Below, piece after piece: positions 8,047 to 17,451 of a stretch of 64,000 nucleotides of DNA (within the stretch, counting starts at the first letter, position 1; each line of letters starts with the position of its first letter). Source of the DNA: Streptomyces sp. NBC_01016 (GTDB taxonomy: Bacteria > Actinomycetota > Actinomycetes > Streptomycetales > Streptomycetaceae); assembly GCF_026341035.1 (NCBI RefSeq), contig NZ_JAPEOQ010000001.1, positions 372,001 to 436,000 of the forward strand, in the 5' to 3' direction. The position numbers were made by a program, and so were the translations under genes. Under the pieces are notes generated by a model. The model had not been told where the DNA came from. It did no database searches and saw only the letters and a program-made list of their open reading frames with translations.

Positions 8047-8991
8047 TCAGGCGATGGACCAGGCGATCCCGTCGAGGATGTCGTGCTCGCTGACGACCAC
8101 CTCGCGTGCCCCGATCCACTCCATGATCAGGCGCAGTACGAGCGCGCCCGAGGCGATGACGTCGACCCGGCCGGGGTGGATGACCGGCTTCAGCGCGCGC
8201 TGGTCGTGCGAGGACGTCAGCAGCCAGTCGGTGAGCTCGGCGACCTTGTCGAAGGAGATCCGGGAGTGGTGGATCGCCGTCGAGTCGTACTCGGTCAGGC
8301 CGAGGGCGAGCGCGGCCACCGTGGTGACCGAGCCGGCCAGGCCGACCAGAGTGCGGGCCGCGGTCAGCGGCACCGTCTGGTTGACCAGGTCCAGGGCCTC
8401 GCCGATGTCCTGGCGGATCGCCTCGATCTGCGCCGGGGTCGGCGGGTCGGAGACCGTGCCGTCCTCGGCCACGAGGTGGCGCTCCGTCATCCGTACGCAG
8501 CCGATGTCCACGGAACGGGCGGCGCGCACGGTGTCGTCGCCGACGACGAACTCGGTGGAGCCGCCGCCGATGTCCACGACCAGGTAGGGCTTGTCCAGGT
8601 CCGCCCGGCCCGTGAGTTCCTTCGTCGCACCCGTGAAGGAGAACGTCGCCTCCTGGTCACCGGTGATGACCTCGGGCTCGACGCCCAGGATGTCGAGGAC
8701 ACCGCTCACGAAGTCCGCGCGGTTCTCGGCGTCGCGGGAGGCGGAGGTGGCCACGAAGCGGAGCTTCTCGGCGCCGTGTTCCTTGATGACCTCGGCGTAC
8801 TCGCGGCATGCGGCGAAGGTGCGCTCCAGGGCCTCCGGGGCGAGGCGGCCCGTCTTGTCGACGCCCTGGCCGAGCCGGACGATCGTCATCCGACGGTCCA
8901 GGTCGACGAGTTCACCGGTTTCCGGGTTGGCGTCCGCGACGAGGAGTCGGATCGAGTTCGTGCCGCAGTCGATGGCGGCGACCCTGGTCAT
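8047..8991 (-). CDS. Ppx/GppA family phosphatase
   Basis: 314-residue member of the exopolyphosphatase/guanosine pentaphosphate phosphohydrolase family in the ASKHA fold, acting in the cytoplasm on polyphosphate or pppGpp. It begins MTRVAAIDCGTNSIRLLVAD, the phosphate-1 loop, and has the phosphate-2 loop YLVVDIGGGSTEFVVG, with VGLAGSVTTVAAL and ASGALVLR as later nucleotide-site motifs. The length fits the short actinobacterial form lacking the HD-like C-terminal domain. ATG at 8989-8991 starts exactly at the first strand; the open frame extending to 9294 crosses the intergenic repeat and is rejected. Its neighbours DUF501, DivIC and enolase follow upstream in the same orientation. Polyphosphate versus pppGpp preference is undetermined. 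Confidence 0.9.
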   Translation of the reverse strand: MTRVAAIDCGTNSIRLLVADANPETGELVDLDRRMTIVRLGQGVDKTGRLAPEALERTFAACREYAEVIKEHGAEKLRFVATSASRDAENRADFVSGVLDILGVEPEVITGDQEATFSFTGATKELTGRADLDKPYLVVDIGGGSTEFVVGDDTVRAARSVDIGCVRMTERHLVAEDGTVSDPPTPAQIEAIRQDIGEALDLVNQTVPLTAARTLVGLAGSVTTVAALALGLTEYDSTAIHHSRISFDKVAELTDWLLTSSHDQRALKPVIHPGRVDVIASGALVLRLIMEWIGAREVVVSEHDILDGIAWSIA

Positions 8992-9033
8992 GGCGGGTGG
9001 GCTCCTTAGGTCGTCGTGTGGTTGCGGTGAGCC

Positions 9034-9117
9034 GCTGGGGGCTCCGCCCCCAGACCCCCGCGCCTCAAACGCCGGCGGGGCTGGATTTTCCAGCCCCTCC
9101 GGCGATTGAGGAGGCCC
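9034..9117. repeat. Dispersed GC-rich palindromic repeat, copy 1
   Basis: The core starts with GGGGGCTCCGCCCCC, then CGCGCCTCAAACGCCGGCGG and GGGGCTGGA, followed by an inverted partial copy ending in CCTCCGGCGATTGAGG. It lies between the phosphatase start and the DUF501 stop. Related copies are at 21581, 34653, 34707, 42913 (with an inverted partner) and 61987. Confidence 0.8.
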
Positions 9118-9161
9118 GTCCGGCAAGACTTTCGGGAAGGGGTGGGGTGGGGAAAAGGGGG

Positions 9162-9686
9162 TCAGTCCGTGGACTCGGACGTGACGCAGGCGCCCTTGCG
9201 CCACCACTCCGGGAGCATGGCGATCGCCTCGTCGCCGAGCGGGTTCACACCGGGCCCCGCGGCCAGCGAGTGACCGACCAGGACGTGCAGACACTTCACA
9301 CGGTCCGGCATCCCACCGGCACTCGGGAAGTTCTCCAGGACCTCGATGGCGTCACGCCGGGCGATGTAGTCCTCGTGCGCCGCACGGTACTGACGAGCCA
9401 GCTCAGGGTCCGTCTTGAGCCGCTCCGTCATCTCCTTCATCACCCCGTTGGCCTCGAGCGTCCCGATCGCCGACGCCGCACGCGGACACGTGAGGTAGTA
9501 CGTCGTCGGGAACGGGGTCCCGTCCTCCAGACGCGGGGCCGTCTCGACCACATCCGGGTTGCCACAGGGGCAGCGGTGCGCGATGGCGCGCAGGCCGCGC
9601 GGCGGGCGCCCCAGCTGCTCCTTGAACGCCTGGATGTCGGCGTCCGTGGGCGCGGTGGGCTCGGTCTGCGGCGGGGGCGTTTCCAT
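9162..9686 (-). CDS. DUF501 domain protein
   Basis: 174-residue conserved actinobacterial protein of unknown function. Family hallmarks are QLGRPPRGLRAIAHRCPCG near the N-terminus with a CxC pair, the PTTYYLTCP segment, and the C-terminal RVKCLHVLVGHSLAAGPGVN, which adds further Cys and His residues that could bind a metal. It sits immediately downstream of divIC and enolase, an arrangement kept in actinobacteria, so co-transcription is likely. The start ATG at 9684-9686 is preceded by GGAACACCCGAGCG. No enzymatic role is assigned. Confidence 0.88.
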   Translation of the reverse strand: METPPPQTEPTAPTDADIQAFKEQLGRPPRGLRAIAHRCPCGNPDVVETAPRLEDGTPFPTTYYLTCPRAASAIGTLEANGVMKEMTERLKTDPELARQYRAAHEDYIARRDAIEVLENFPSAGGMPDRVKCLHVLVGHSLAAGPGVNPLGDEAIAMLPEWWRKGACVTSESTD

Positions 9687-9731
9687 CGCTCGGGTGTTCC
9701 TTCAGTGATTGTCAGTTGTCGGCGGTGAACG

Positions 9732-10223
9732 TCAATTGTCCGCCTGGTCGGCCTTGTCGACGCCGTCCCAGACGTTGGAGTACCAGGGGCGGTCCTCCGC
9801 GCCCTGCTCGGCGCGCTCGGCGGCGGCGGTGCGCTCGTTCGGCACCACGTAGCCGGTCTCGCCCGGCATCACCATGTGCAGGCGCTCGCGGATGCGCTGC
9901 TCGGCGAACGCGTCGTCCTGCCAGCGGGCCTTCTGGTCGCGCAGCTTGTCGACCCGCTCCTTGGCCTCCTGCTGCTGGCGCTGCAGGTCCTCGATCTCGC
10001 CGCGCTGCGACACGTACTGCCTTATCGGGTACGCGAGCGCGACCACGAGGGTGCACAGGACGAGGGCGAGCAGGGCCGCGCGGCCGGTGAGCCGGGAGCG
10101 GCGGGCCTGCCGCTTGCTCTGCGAGCGGTAGACGCGCTCGGCGGTCTGCTCACCCAGGACGCGCAGGCGGGTGGCCGTCGAGAAGCGATCTCTGGAGTCC
10201 CTGTCCCGTACCTTTCCGGGCAT
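9732..10223 (-). CDS. divIC: Septum formation initiator, FtsB/DivIC family
   Basis: 163-residue bitopic division protein. A basic cytoplasmic N-terminus (SQSKRQARRSRLTG) is followed by one transmembrane helix, residues about 48-66 (ALLALVLCTLVVALAY). A periplasmic-side coiled coil (GEIEDLQRQQQEAKERVDKL) comes next, then the family motif RIRERLHMVMPGETGYVVP. It would form the FtsB/FtsL/FtsQ-type complex at sporulation and vegetative septa. The gene lies between enolase and DUF501, with a long hairpin separating it from eno, so it may have its own promoter or be partly insulated. The tail is acidic and hydrophilic. Confidence 0.9.
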   Translation of the reverse strand: MPGKVRDRDSRDRFSTATRLRVLGEQTAERVYRSQSKRQARRSRLTGRAALLALVLCTLVVALAYPIRQYVSQRGEIEDLQRQQQEAKERVDKLRDQKARWQDDAFAEQRIRERLHMVMPGETGYVVPNERTAAAERAEQGAEDRPWYSNVWDGVDKADQADN

Positions 10224-10249
10224 CGCCTGCTCCCGCCTCCCCGCTCACG

Positions 10250-10298
10250 TACGTACGTCCCCGCACACGGTACGGGACCGAGTGCGGGGACGTACGTA
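10250..10298 (-). terminator. Hairpin between eno and divIC
   Basis: A perfect 17-bp inverted repeat, TACGTACGTCCCCGCAC (10250-10266) with GTGCGGGGACGTACGTA (10282-10298) and a 15-base loop, lies 20 bases after the eno stop on the minus strand. No T-run follows. It can serve as a terminator or attenuator that lowers transcription into divIC. Confidence 0.7.
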
Positions 10299-10317
10299 AC
10301 TGCTACCTCAGTGAGGC

Positions 10318-11739
<1,422 letters not shown>

Positions 11740-11744
11740 TTAAC

Positions 11745-11793
11745 TGAACAAAAACAGCGACCTCCGTCCCGGCTGTGCCGGGACGGAGGTCGC
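11745..11793 (-). terminator. Intrinsic terminator of rpfA
   Basis: A perfect 17-bp stem, GCGACCTCCGTCCCGGC (11757-11773) and GCCGGGACGGAGGTCGC (11777-11793), with a 3-base loop. On the minus strand it is followed directly by TGTTTTTGTTC, a U-rich tract uncommon in this GC-rich genome. This is a textbook factor-independent terminator for the rpfA transcript. Confidence 0.9.
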
Positions 11794-11884
11794 CGAAGTG
11801 AGCGACCCGTGGGGACGGGGTGCGGCGGGGCTCGGCGTCCGCCGATGCCGAGCCCGTACCTGACGGCCTGGGAGGGCCTGGGGT

Positions 11885-11938
11885 GGTCCTGTGCGGACCG
11901 GTGGTCCTGTGCGGACCGGTGGTCCTGTGCGGACCGGA
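11885..11938. repeat. Three tandem 18-bp repeats after rpfA
   Basis: GGTCCTGTGCGGACCGGT occurs three times head to tail, the third differing only in the last base. Each unit can fold as GGTCC-tgtgc-GGACC. The array begins four bases beyond the rpfA stop codon, within its 3' untranslated region. Confidence 0.9.
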
Positions 11939-11942
11939 CGTC

Positions 11943-12686
11943 TTAGCTGAGGTGCAGCTGCTGACCCGGGTAGATCAGGTTGGCGTCCTTGACGATGTCC
12001 TTGTTCTTCTGGAACAGCTGCTGCCAGGTCGTGTCGTGCGCCTCGGCGATCTTGCTGAGGGTGTCACCGGACTTGACCTTGTACTCGCCGTCACCCTTCT
12101 CGACCTTGTTGCCGGTCGGGGTGGTGACGGTGTCCTGCTTCGGAGCCGCCTGCTGCTTGGGGGCCTCCTGCTTCGGGGCCTCCTGCTTCGGCTGCTCGCG
12201 CTGCTCGGAGCGGTCGGCACGCTGCTGCGTGTCCTGCTGCTGCGTGCTCTGGGTGTCCTGCTTCTGGGTGTCCTGCTGCTGCGAGGACGAGTCGTCGGCG
12301 CCACCCTCGTTCGGGGTGGAGGACAGGCCGGAGCCGCAGTTCGGCCAGGCACCGTTGCCCTGGGAGGCGAGGACCTTCTCGCCGACGGCTATCTGCTGGG
12401 CCTTGGAGGCCTGGTCGGCGGAGGAGGCGTACTGGTCGCCGCCGTAGGCGGACCAGGTGGAGGACGAGAACTGGAGGCCGCCGTAGAAACCGTTGCCGGT
12501 GTTCGTGGACCAGTTGCCACCGGACTCGCACTGCGCGACCTGGTCCCACTCGGACGTGGTCGCGGCGGAGGCGGACGTCGCACCCATCAGCGGCACGGCG
12601 ACGGCGGCAGCGGCGACACCGCCGAGCGTGGCGACGCGGACGGCCTTGGACGGGCGGCGGTGCTTGTTCTTGCCGGAAAACAGCAT
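11943..12686 (-). CDS. rpfA: Resuscitation-promoting factor with LysM domain
   Basis: 247-residue secreted muralytic enzyme that cleaves peptidoglycan during spore germination. The signal peptide (residues 1-41) ends at SAS-AATT. The transglycosylase-like Rpf domain follows with the catalytic glutamate in [10 protein letters not shown] (E54) and the family runs [18 protein letters not shown] and [10 protein letters not shown] Gln/Glu/Pro/Lys-rich linker (about 125-195) leads to a C-terminal LysM peptidoglycan-binding domain, [20 protein letters not shown]. The start ATG has AGGAG eight bases upstream inside the riboswitch expression platform. The 5' leader carries a ydaO-type c-di-AMP aptamer. 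From memory, the S. coelicolor orthologue is under such control, so this gene is called rpfA rather than another Rpf. Confidence 0.93.
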   Translation of the reverse strand: MLFSGKNKHRRPSKAVRVATLGGVAAAAVAVPLMGATSASAATTSEWDQVAQCESGGNWSTNTGNGFYGGLQFSSSTWSAYGGDQYASSADQASKAQQIAVGEKVLASQGNGAWPNCGSGLSSTPNEGGADDSSSQQQDTQKQDTQSTQQQDTQQRADRSEQREQPKQEAPKQEAPKQQAAPKQDTVTTPTGNKVEKGDGEYKVKSGDTLSKIAEAHDTTWQQLFQKNKDIVKDANLIYPGQQLHLS

Positions 12687-12702
12687 GGAGATTTCTCCTC
12701 AC

Positions 12703-12849
12703 CGACGCCTGCGAGGTGAGCTGTCGGGTTCGGGCCAGTGAGTGCCCGGCAGACGCATCCTTGTGCGCTGCTTAACCCCAAGCCCGTCCGGTCTCCCGGA
12801 AGGGCACTTACCTGGGTCCCCCGCTCCTGCCTACGGCGCATACGCGTCG
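12703..12849 (-). ncRNA. c-di-AMP riboswitch (ydaO/yuaA type) in the rpfA leader
   Basis: Read on the minus strand, the leader contains the conserved ydaO blocks in order: GCGGGGGACCCAGG, CTTGGGGTTAAGC, and CCCGAACCCGACAGCTCACC followed by TCGCAGGC. The closing helix P1 can form between CGACGC (12844-12849) and GCGTCG (12703-12708). Immediately downstream, GGAG of the ribosome binding site can pair with CTCC just before the ATG (GGAGAAATCTCC), a possible expression platform. Binding of cyclic di-AMP to this class usually lowers expression of wall hydrolases and potassium transporters. Confidence 0.88.
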
Positions 12850-12959
12850 ACTGTTCCCGTACGGACGTTGGCAGGATTCGGCGTGACGTCCATCGGGGCC
12901 CGCTGAAGCGAGCGGTCACGAACGTAAGCGGTCGATCCGTCCGATTTCAAAGTCGATCA

Positions 12960-13007
12960 GGGGCTTTGAGACCCATGTCTCACTTGATCAATATCGGACA
13001 AAGCCCC
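12960..13007 (-). terminator. Hairpin downstream of rpfB
   Basis: GGGGCTTTG (12960-12968) pairs with CAAAGCCCC (12999-13007). Inside the loop a second small stem GAGAC/GTCTC can extend it. It lies 22 bases past the rpfB stop on the minus strand, between rpfB and the rpfA riboswitch leader. Confidence 0.65.
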
Positions 13008-13028
13008 TTCAACCGCACCGAACTCCCG

Positions 13029-14084
13029 CTACTTTTTGTCCGATCCGTCCCCAAGATCCAGGCTCTGACCAGGAAGGATGAGGTCTGGGTCGGTACCGAC
13101 CGTCTCCTTGTTCCGCTCGTAGAGCGCATCCCATCCGCCGTGCACGTCCTGGGCCTTCGCGATGTCCCAGAGGTTGTCGCCGGCGTGCACCTTGTACGTG
13201 TCGCCGTCGCGCTTGTCGTCGCGCGAGGCGTGACGCCCCTCTCCCGTACGGGAGTCGGAGCCGCCCTCGTCGGCGCGATCGCCGCGGTGGCGGCCCGACG
13301 TGGCGTCGCCCTGCGTCTCGCCGGAGGGCGAGGCGGACGGCGTGGCCGTCTCGGAGGCGGCGTCGTCAGAAGGCGCGTGGGACTTGTCACTTGAAGAGGT
13401 CGAGGACTCCTCGGCCTTGTTACCGGAGGTATCGCCCGACTCGTCCGCCGAGGCCTTGTCCGACGCGTCGGAGCCCTCCGCCTCGTCGTGACCCTTGTCT
13501 CCCGAATCCGCCGATTCGGTCGAGTCGCCCGGATCGCTCGATTCACTCGAATCCGTCGCGTCCGTGGAGCCCGCCTTGTCGGCGTCCTCGTCGGCGCTCT
13601 TGTCGCCACCCTCGTCCGACTTACTGTCGGCATCGGTGTCGGACGAAGCGGAGGACTCGGACGGCTGCGGCGACGCGGACACGCCCGGGTCGACGTCCGC
13701 CGAGTCGTCGTCCTTGGTGAGGTCGGCGGTGAGCGAGCACATCGGCCAGGCGCTCACGCCCTTGTCGTCAAGAACCTTCTCGGCGACGGATATCTGCTGC
13801 GAGCGGCTGGCCTGGTCGGCACGCGGGGCGTAGTCGAGCCCCCCGTACTCCTCCCATCTCTCCTGCGTGAACTGGAGTCCGCCGTAGTAGCCGTTACCGG
13901 CGTCCAGGCTCCACTGCCCACCGCTCTCGCACTCGGCGAGCTTGTCCCACGCCTGCGTGGTCGCGGCGCTCGCGCCGCTCGCGGCGAACAGCGGGATCGC
14001 GATGGCGCTGCCGGCGACCCCGGCGGCGACGACGAGAGCAGGGGCCTGACGGGGGCGACGGTGACGACCGTTCCCGGAGAGCAT
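13029..14084 (-). CDS. rpfB: Second resuscitation-promoting factor with LysM domain
   Basis: 351-residue secreted Rpf paralogue. A signal peptide (residues 1-40, ending SGASA-ATT) precedes the Rpf domain with catalytic E53 in AECESGGQWS and the run GYYGGLQFTQERWEEYGG. The linker, about residues 118-290, is extremely rich in Ser, Asp, Glu and Ala and almost free of hydrophobics, likely an extended spacer through the wall. A C-terminal LysM domain (YKVHAGDNLWDIAKAQDVHGG) ends the protein. ATG at 14082-14084 with AAAGG upstream is the start. Unlike rpfA, no ydaO aptamer is visible in its leader. The symbol follows the usual Streptomyces naming from memory of gene order and is less certain than the function. 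Confidence 0.85.
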   Translation of the reverse strand: MLSGNGRHRRPRQAPALVVAAGVAGSAIAIPLFAASGASAATTQAWDKLAECESGGQWSLDAGNGYYGGLQFTQERWEEYGGLDYAPRADQASRSQQISVAEKVLDDKGVSAWPMCSLTADLTKDDDSADVDPGVSASPQPSESSASSDTDADSKSDEGGDKSADEDADKAGSTDATDSSESSDPGDSTESADSGDKGHDEAEGSDASDKASADESGDTSGNKAEESSTSSSDKSHAPSDDAASETATPSASPSGETQGDATSGRHRGDRADEGGSDSRTGEGRHASRDDKRDGDTYKVHAGDNLWDIAKAQDVHGGWDALYERNKETVGTDPDLILPGQSLDLGDGSDKK

Positions 14085-14227
14085 GCGTTTGCCTTTCGCG
14101 AGACTGATGCTGCTACGCGCGACGGGTAGTGCAAGTGGTGCGAGTTGTGCATGTGTCGCGATGATCCGTGAACGTAGCGGCACTCGAACGCCTGTCACAA
14201 GTCGATGCAGCGTAGATCACGTGAAAG

Positions 14228-15523
14228 TCACAGTGTTGACGGTCCGTCAGTTGACCCGTCGGTTCCGGTGGGGATCTGACGCGGGGTGAACTCCACCGGG
14301 AGCGTGCGCAGTCCGCGCATGATGAGGCCGCCGCGCCACAGCAAATCGGTAGGTTCCACCGCAAGTCGCAGGTCCGGGAGGCGGGTCAGGAGGGTGGCGA
14401 GGGCGGTCTGTCCCTCCAGGCGGGCGAGCGGGGCGCCGAGGCAGTAGTGGATGCCGTGTCCGTAGCCGAGGTGCTGGTTGTCGCGGCGGGAGAGGTCGAG
14501 GGTGTCGGGTTCTGTGAAGCGCGCCGGGTCGCGGTCGGCGGCGGCGAGCACGACGAGGACCGGGTCGCCCACGCCGATCTCCTGGCCGCCGATGGTCAGC
14601 GGCTCCCTGGCAAAGCGCCACGTGGCCATCTCCACCGGGCCGTCGAAGCGCAGCAGTTCCTCGATCCCGGTCGCCAACAGCCCCGTCTCCCCCGCCGCGA
14701 TCGACCTCTGCAGGCGCTCACGCTGGTCGGGGTGTGTGAGCAGGGCGTACGTGCCATTGCCGATCAGGTTGACCGTAGTTTCAAAACCGGCGAAGAGCAG
14801 CACGAAACACATGGCCGCCACCTCGTTCTCCGTGAGGTGTTCGCCGTGGTCGGAGGCGCGGATCAGCTCGGAGATCAGGTCGTCGGTGAGGTCACCGCGC
14901 TTGCGGTGGATCAGCTCCACCAGGTACGCGCGGATCCGCTTCACCGCGCGTCCCACCCCGCCGCGCGGTCCCCCGCCGTGGCGGATCATCATGCCTGCCC
15001 ACTCGCGGAAGTCGTCCTGGTCCTCGCGGGGGACGCCGAGCAGGTCGCAGATGGCGTAGATGGGGAGGGGGAAGGCGAAGTCGTGGATGAGGTCGGCTTC
15101 GCCCTTGGCCGCGAAGGCGTCGATGAGGTCGTCCGTCAACTGCTGGACGCGCGGCGCGAATTCGGCGACGCGGCGTGGGGTGAACGCCTTCGAGACGAGG
15201 CGGCGCAGGCGGGTGTGGTCCGGCGGGTCGATGTTGAGGAGATGGGTCGTCAGCTCGGCCTGGCGTTCGCCGGGGATGCCCGTCTTGCCCTTGGCGGGGC
15301 TCCGCTCGTCGTGGTGGTCCGCGTTCTTGCTGAGCCGTTGGTCGGCGAGCGCCTGGCGGGCGTCCGCGTACCGGGTGACCAGCCAGGCCTCGACGCCGCT
15401 CGGCAGCGTGGTGCGGTGCACGGGGGCGTGCTCGCGCAGCCAGGCGTAGGCGGGGTACGGGTTGCTGGCGAACTCCCAGCTGAAGAGTTCGGGGGCGCTG
15501 GAGGGGGTGGGGCTCTCGGTCAC
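14228..15523 (-). CDS. Cytochrome P450
   Basis: 431-residue soluble haem monooxygenase of the bacterial CYP class. Visible signatures are the I-helix oxygen-binding motif LLFAGFETTVNL near residue 246, the K-helix EELLR (ExxR) in GIEELLRFDGPVEMATWR, and the haem-ligand loop YGHGIHYCLGAPLARLE with Cys near 360. The usual aromatic before GHG is Tyr here. The start is GTG at 15521-15523 (VTESPTPSS); a GTG one codon earlier is equally possible. No ferredoxin or reductase gene is adjacent, so electrons must come from elsewhere. It lies 19 bases downstream of mazG in the same direction and may be read through from it. Substrate unknown; the CYP107-like layout is an inference. Confidence 0.9.
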   Translation of the reverse strand: MTESPTPSSAPELFSWEFASNPYPAYAWLREHAPVHRTTLPSGVEAWLVTRYADARQALADQRLSKNADHHDERSPAKGKTGIPGERQAELTTHLLNIDPPDHTRLRRLVSKAFTPRRVAEFAPRVQQLTDDLIDAFAAKGEADLIHDFAFPLPIYAICDLLGVPREDQDDFREWAGMMIRHGGGPRGGVGRAVKRIRAYLVELIHRKRGDLTDDLISELIRASDHGEHLTENEVAAMCFVLLFAGFETTVNLIGNGTYALLTHPDQRERLQRSIAAGETGLLATGIEELLRFDGPVEMATWRFAREPLTIGGQEIGVGDPVLVVLAAADRDPARFTEPDTLDLSRRDNQHLGYGHGIHYCLGAPLARLEGQTALATLLTRLPDLRLAVEPTDLLWRGGLIMRGLRTLPVEFTPRQIPTGTDGSTDGPSTL

Positions 15524-15542
15524 CACCCGACCGTAGCCGCCC

Positions 15543-16553
15543 CTACTGGTCGGTGAGCCCCTCGGTGGTCCGCACCGCGTCACGGTAGGCGCGGGCGGCG
15601 GCTCTGAGCGCCGCCTCCGGGTCCACGCCCTCCGCCTCGGCGTGCAGGGCGAGGGCCAGGAGTTCGTAGCCGACGCCCTCGCCTGTGGGGACCGGGACGT
15701 CCAGGCCCGCCGTGCGCACCCGCGAGCCGAGCTTGGCGGCGAGGGCGAGGCCCGGCTGGCCCACCGGGACGCCGTCCGTGACCGAGGCGCGGCGCTTCTC
15801 CTCCGCCTTGGTGCGCAGCCAGTGCTCCTTGACCTCTTCGGGGGTCGTGGCGGTGTCGTCACCGAAGACGTGCGGATGGCGGTGGATGAGCTTGTCGACG
15901 ATGCCGCCCGCCACGTCGTCCACCGAGAACGGCTCGTCGGCGTCCTCCTCGGCGATGCGCGCGTGGAAGACGACCTGGAGGAGTACGTCGCCGAGCTCCT
16001 CGCGCAGTTCCTCCCGGTCGTCCGTCTCGATGGCCTCGACCAGCTCGTACGCCTCCTCGATCGCGTACTTGGCGAGGTCCTCGTGGGTGCGCTGCTTCGA
16101 CCAGGGGCATTCGCGGCGGATGCGGTCCATGACCTGCACGAGGTCGAGGAGGCGGGCGCCCGGCAGGTCGTAGGAGCCGGGGAGCAGTTCGAGGTTCGGC
16201 ATCTGTTCGCGGCCCGAGCCCGCGAGGCGCGCCAGGCCGTCCGTGAGCTGCCGGTCGCCCTCGGCGGTGGCGAGGACGACGAGCGCCCGCCCGCCGTCGG
16301 CGCAGCGGTCGACGAGCTCGCGGGCGGTGGGCGAGGCGATCGTCACCTGGACGCCCGCGTCCTTCACGTACGGCAGCTGCGGGTGCGCGGAGTCGGCGCA
16401 CAGCACCTCGTCGGCGGTGCGCAGCGCCTGCCACGCCTGCCAGGAGAGGAGCCCGGGGGCGACCCGGTGGCTCGTGGTGAGCAGGACGACGCGGCCGGCG
16501 ATGTCGCCTGCGTCGGCGGGGGTGTCGTGGTCGTGCGCCTCGGGTTCGTTCAC
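15543..16553 (-). CDS. mazG: Nucleoside triphosphate pyrophosphohydrolase MazG
   Basis: 336-residue house-cleaning enzyme that hydrolyses NTPs and dNTPs to monophosphates plus pyrophosphate, controlling damaged nucleotides and alarmone signalling. The C-terminal two-thirds carries the all-alpha NTP-PPase motifs CPWSKQRTHEDLAKYAIEE, then the Mg-binding EELREELGDVLLQVVFHARI (the ExxE-x12-ExxD motif). The second part is HPHVFGD followed by EEVKEHWLRTKAEEK. An actinobacterial N-terminal extension of about 110 residues resembles a degenerate SAM/tetrapyrrole-methylase-like fold, as in mycobacterial MazG. GTG at 16551-16553 follows GAGGG. It is upstream of the P450 and downstream of a SurA-like lipoprotein gene. 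Confidence 0.92.
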   Translation of the reverse strand: MNEPEAHDHDTPADAGDIAGRVVLLTTSHRVAPGLLSWQAWQALRTADEVLCADSAHPQLPYVKDAGVQVTIASPTARELVDRCADGGRALVVLATAEGDRQLTDGLARLAGSGREQMPNLELLPGSYDLPGARLLDLVQVMDRIRRECPWSKQRTHEDLAKYAIEEAYELVEAIETDDREELREELGDVLLQVVFHARIAEEDADEPFSVDDVAGGIVDKLIHRHPHVFGDDTATTPEEVKEHWLRTKAEEKRRASVTDGVPVGQPGLALAAKLGSRVRTAGLDVPVPTGEGVGYELLALALHAEAEGVDPEAALRAAARAYRDAVRTTEGLTDQ

Positions 16554-16599
16554 CCCTCGAACGTAACGCAGGCCACTGACAACCCCGCCTCCCCCGGCC

Positions 16600-17271
16600 C
16601 TACGTCGTCTGCTGCTGGGCCGGGGCTTCCTTGGTGATCTGCTTCAGCCACGGCGTCTTCGCGTCGACCCGGCTGTTCTTGGTGACGTCCCATGTGCCGT
16701 AGCGGGGGTTGAGGTCGACGTTCAGCTCCTTGGAGGCGCTGGAGAGCGCCTTCCAGAAGACGGCCTTGCCCTGGGGGGTCTGCATGTCCGCGCCGAGCGC
16801 GGTCGACAGCTTCTGCGCCTCGATCTCGGTGCGCAGGCTCTCGGTGAGCCGGTTCGGCGGGATGTTGTACTGCTGGAGCCAGGCGACCTCCAACGCCTTC
16901 GCGCCGCCCGCCTGTTGCTCCAGGCCCGACCGCATGCTCTGCATCTCCTTGCGGGTGACGGAGATGCCCGCGTCGGTGGCGGCGCGGTGCAGGACGCGGT
17001 CGAGGACCATCGTGTGCAGCGTGTTGCGGGTGAGGCCGCCGGTCTTGGCGATGGCCTGTTCGTACTGCGCGGAGTCCTTGGTGGCGGTCTGCTGCGCGTC
17101 CCGCACCTCGTTCACCCGGCTCTCCAGCTGCGAGACGGTGATCCGCTGGCCGCCGACGACGGCCGCGGCACCGGGGTGCGCTTCGCTGCCACAGGCGGTC
17201 AGGGCGGGTACTGCGGCGATGGCGGCGGCGGACAGGACGAGCGCGGTCCGGCGGCTGTTGCGGCGGTGCAA
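16600..17271 (-). CDS. SurA N-terminal-like lipoprotein (putative chaperone)
   Basis: 223-residue exported protein. After a twin-Arg-containing basic start (LHRRNSRRTAL) comes a hydrophobic core and lipobox ALTAC with Cys near residue 24, so it should be a membrane-anchored lipoprotein. The mature part resembles the SurA N-terminal helical chaperone domain, with AVVGGQRITVSQLESRVNEV and long Gln/Ala-rich helices, but has no parvulin isomerase domain. The start TTG at 17269-17271 is chosen because GGGAGG lies six bases upstream and it places the signal peptide correctly; the frame remains open to 17418. It sits just upstream of mazG. A role in folding exported proteins is inferred from the domain only. 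Confidence 0.82.
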   Translation of the reverse strand: MHRRNSRRTALVLSAAAIAAVPALTACGSEAHPGAAAVVGGQRITVSQLESRVNEVRDAQQTATKDSAQYEQAIAKTGGLTRNTLHTMVLDRVLHRAATDAGISVTRKEMQSMRSGLEQQAGGAKALEVAWLQQYNIPPNRLTESLRTEIEAQKLSTALGADMQTPQGKAVFWKALSSASKELNVDLNPRYGTWDVTKNSRVDAKTPWLKQITKEAPAQQQTT

Positions 17272-17451
17272 GGTGGGCCTCCCTGCGAAGAGTTTGTGGG
17301 CATCCCGCCGCGCGAAGCGCGTCCACCAGGGGTGGTGGTCGGGTGACGGGCGGGCGCACAAAGTCCGGCGTTGATCGATGTTAGGCAGTGGCCGCTTGCT
17401 AGGCCACCTATTCGACAACGATTCGCCGAGGGTCGAGGTATCGACCGGCGC

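Noticed and set aside
14085-14227. Crp-like GTGACTTTCACG element upstream of rpfB
   Set aside because: Only half of the Streptomyces Crp consensus is matched and such GTGA/TCAC words are frequent here; not enough to call a site.
17388-17407. GTGGCC...GGCCAC inverted repeat downstream of the DUF1906 gene as terminator
   Set aside because: Only six base pairs with an 8-base loop and no U-run; such short repeats are common in this composition.
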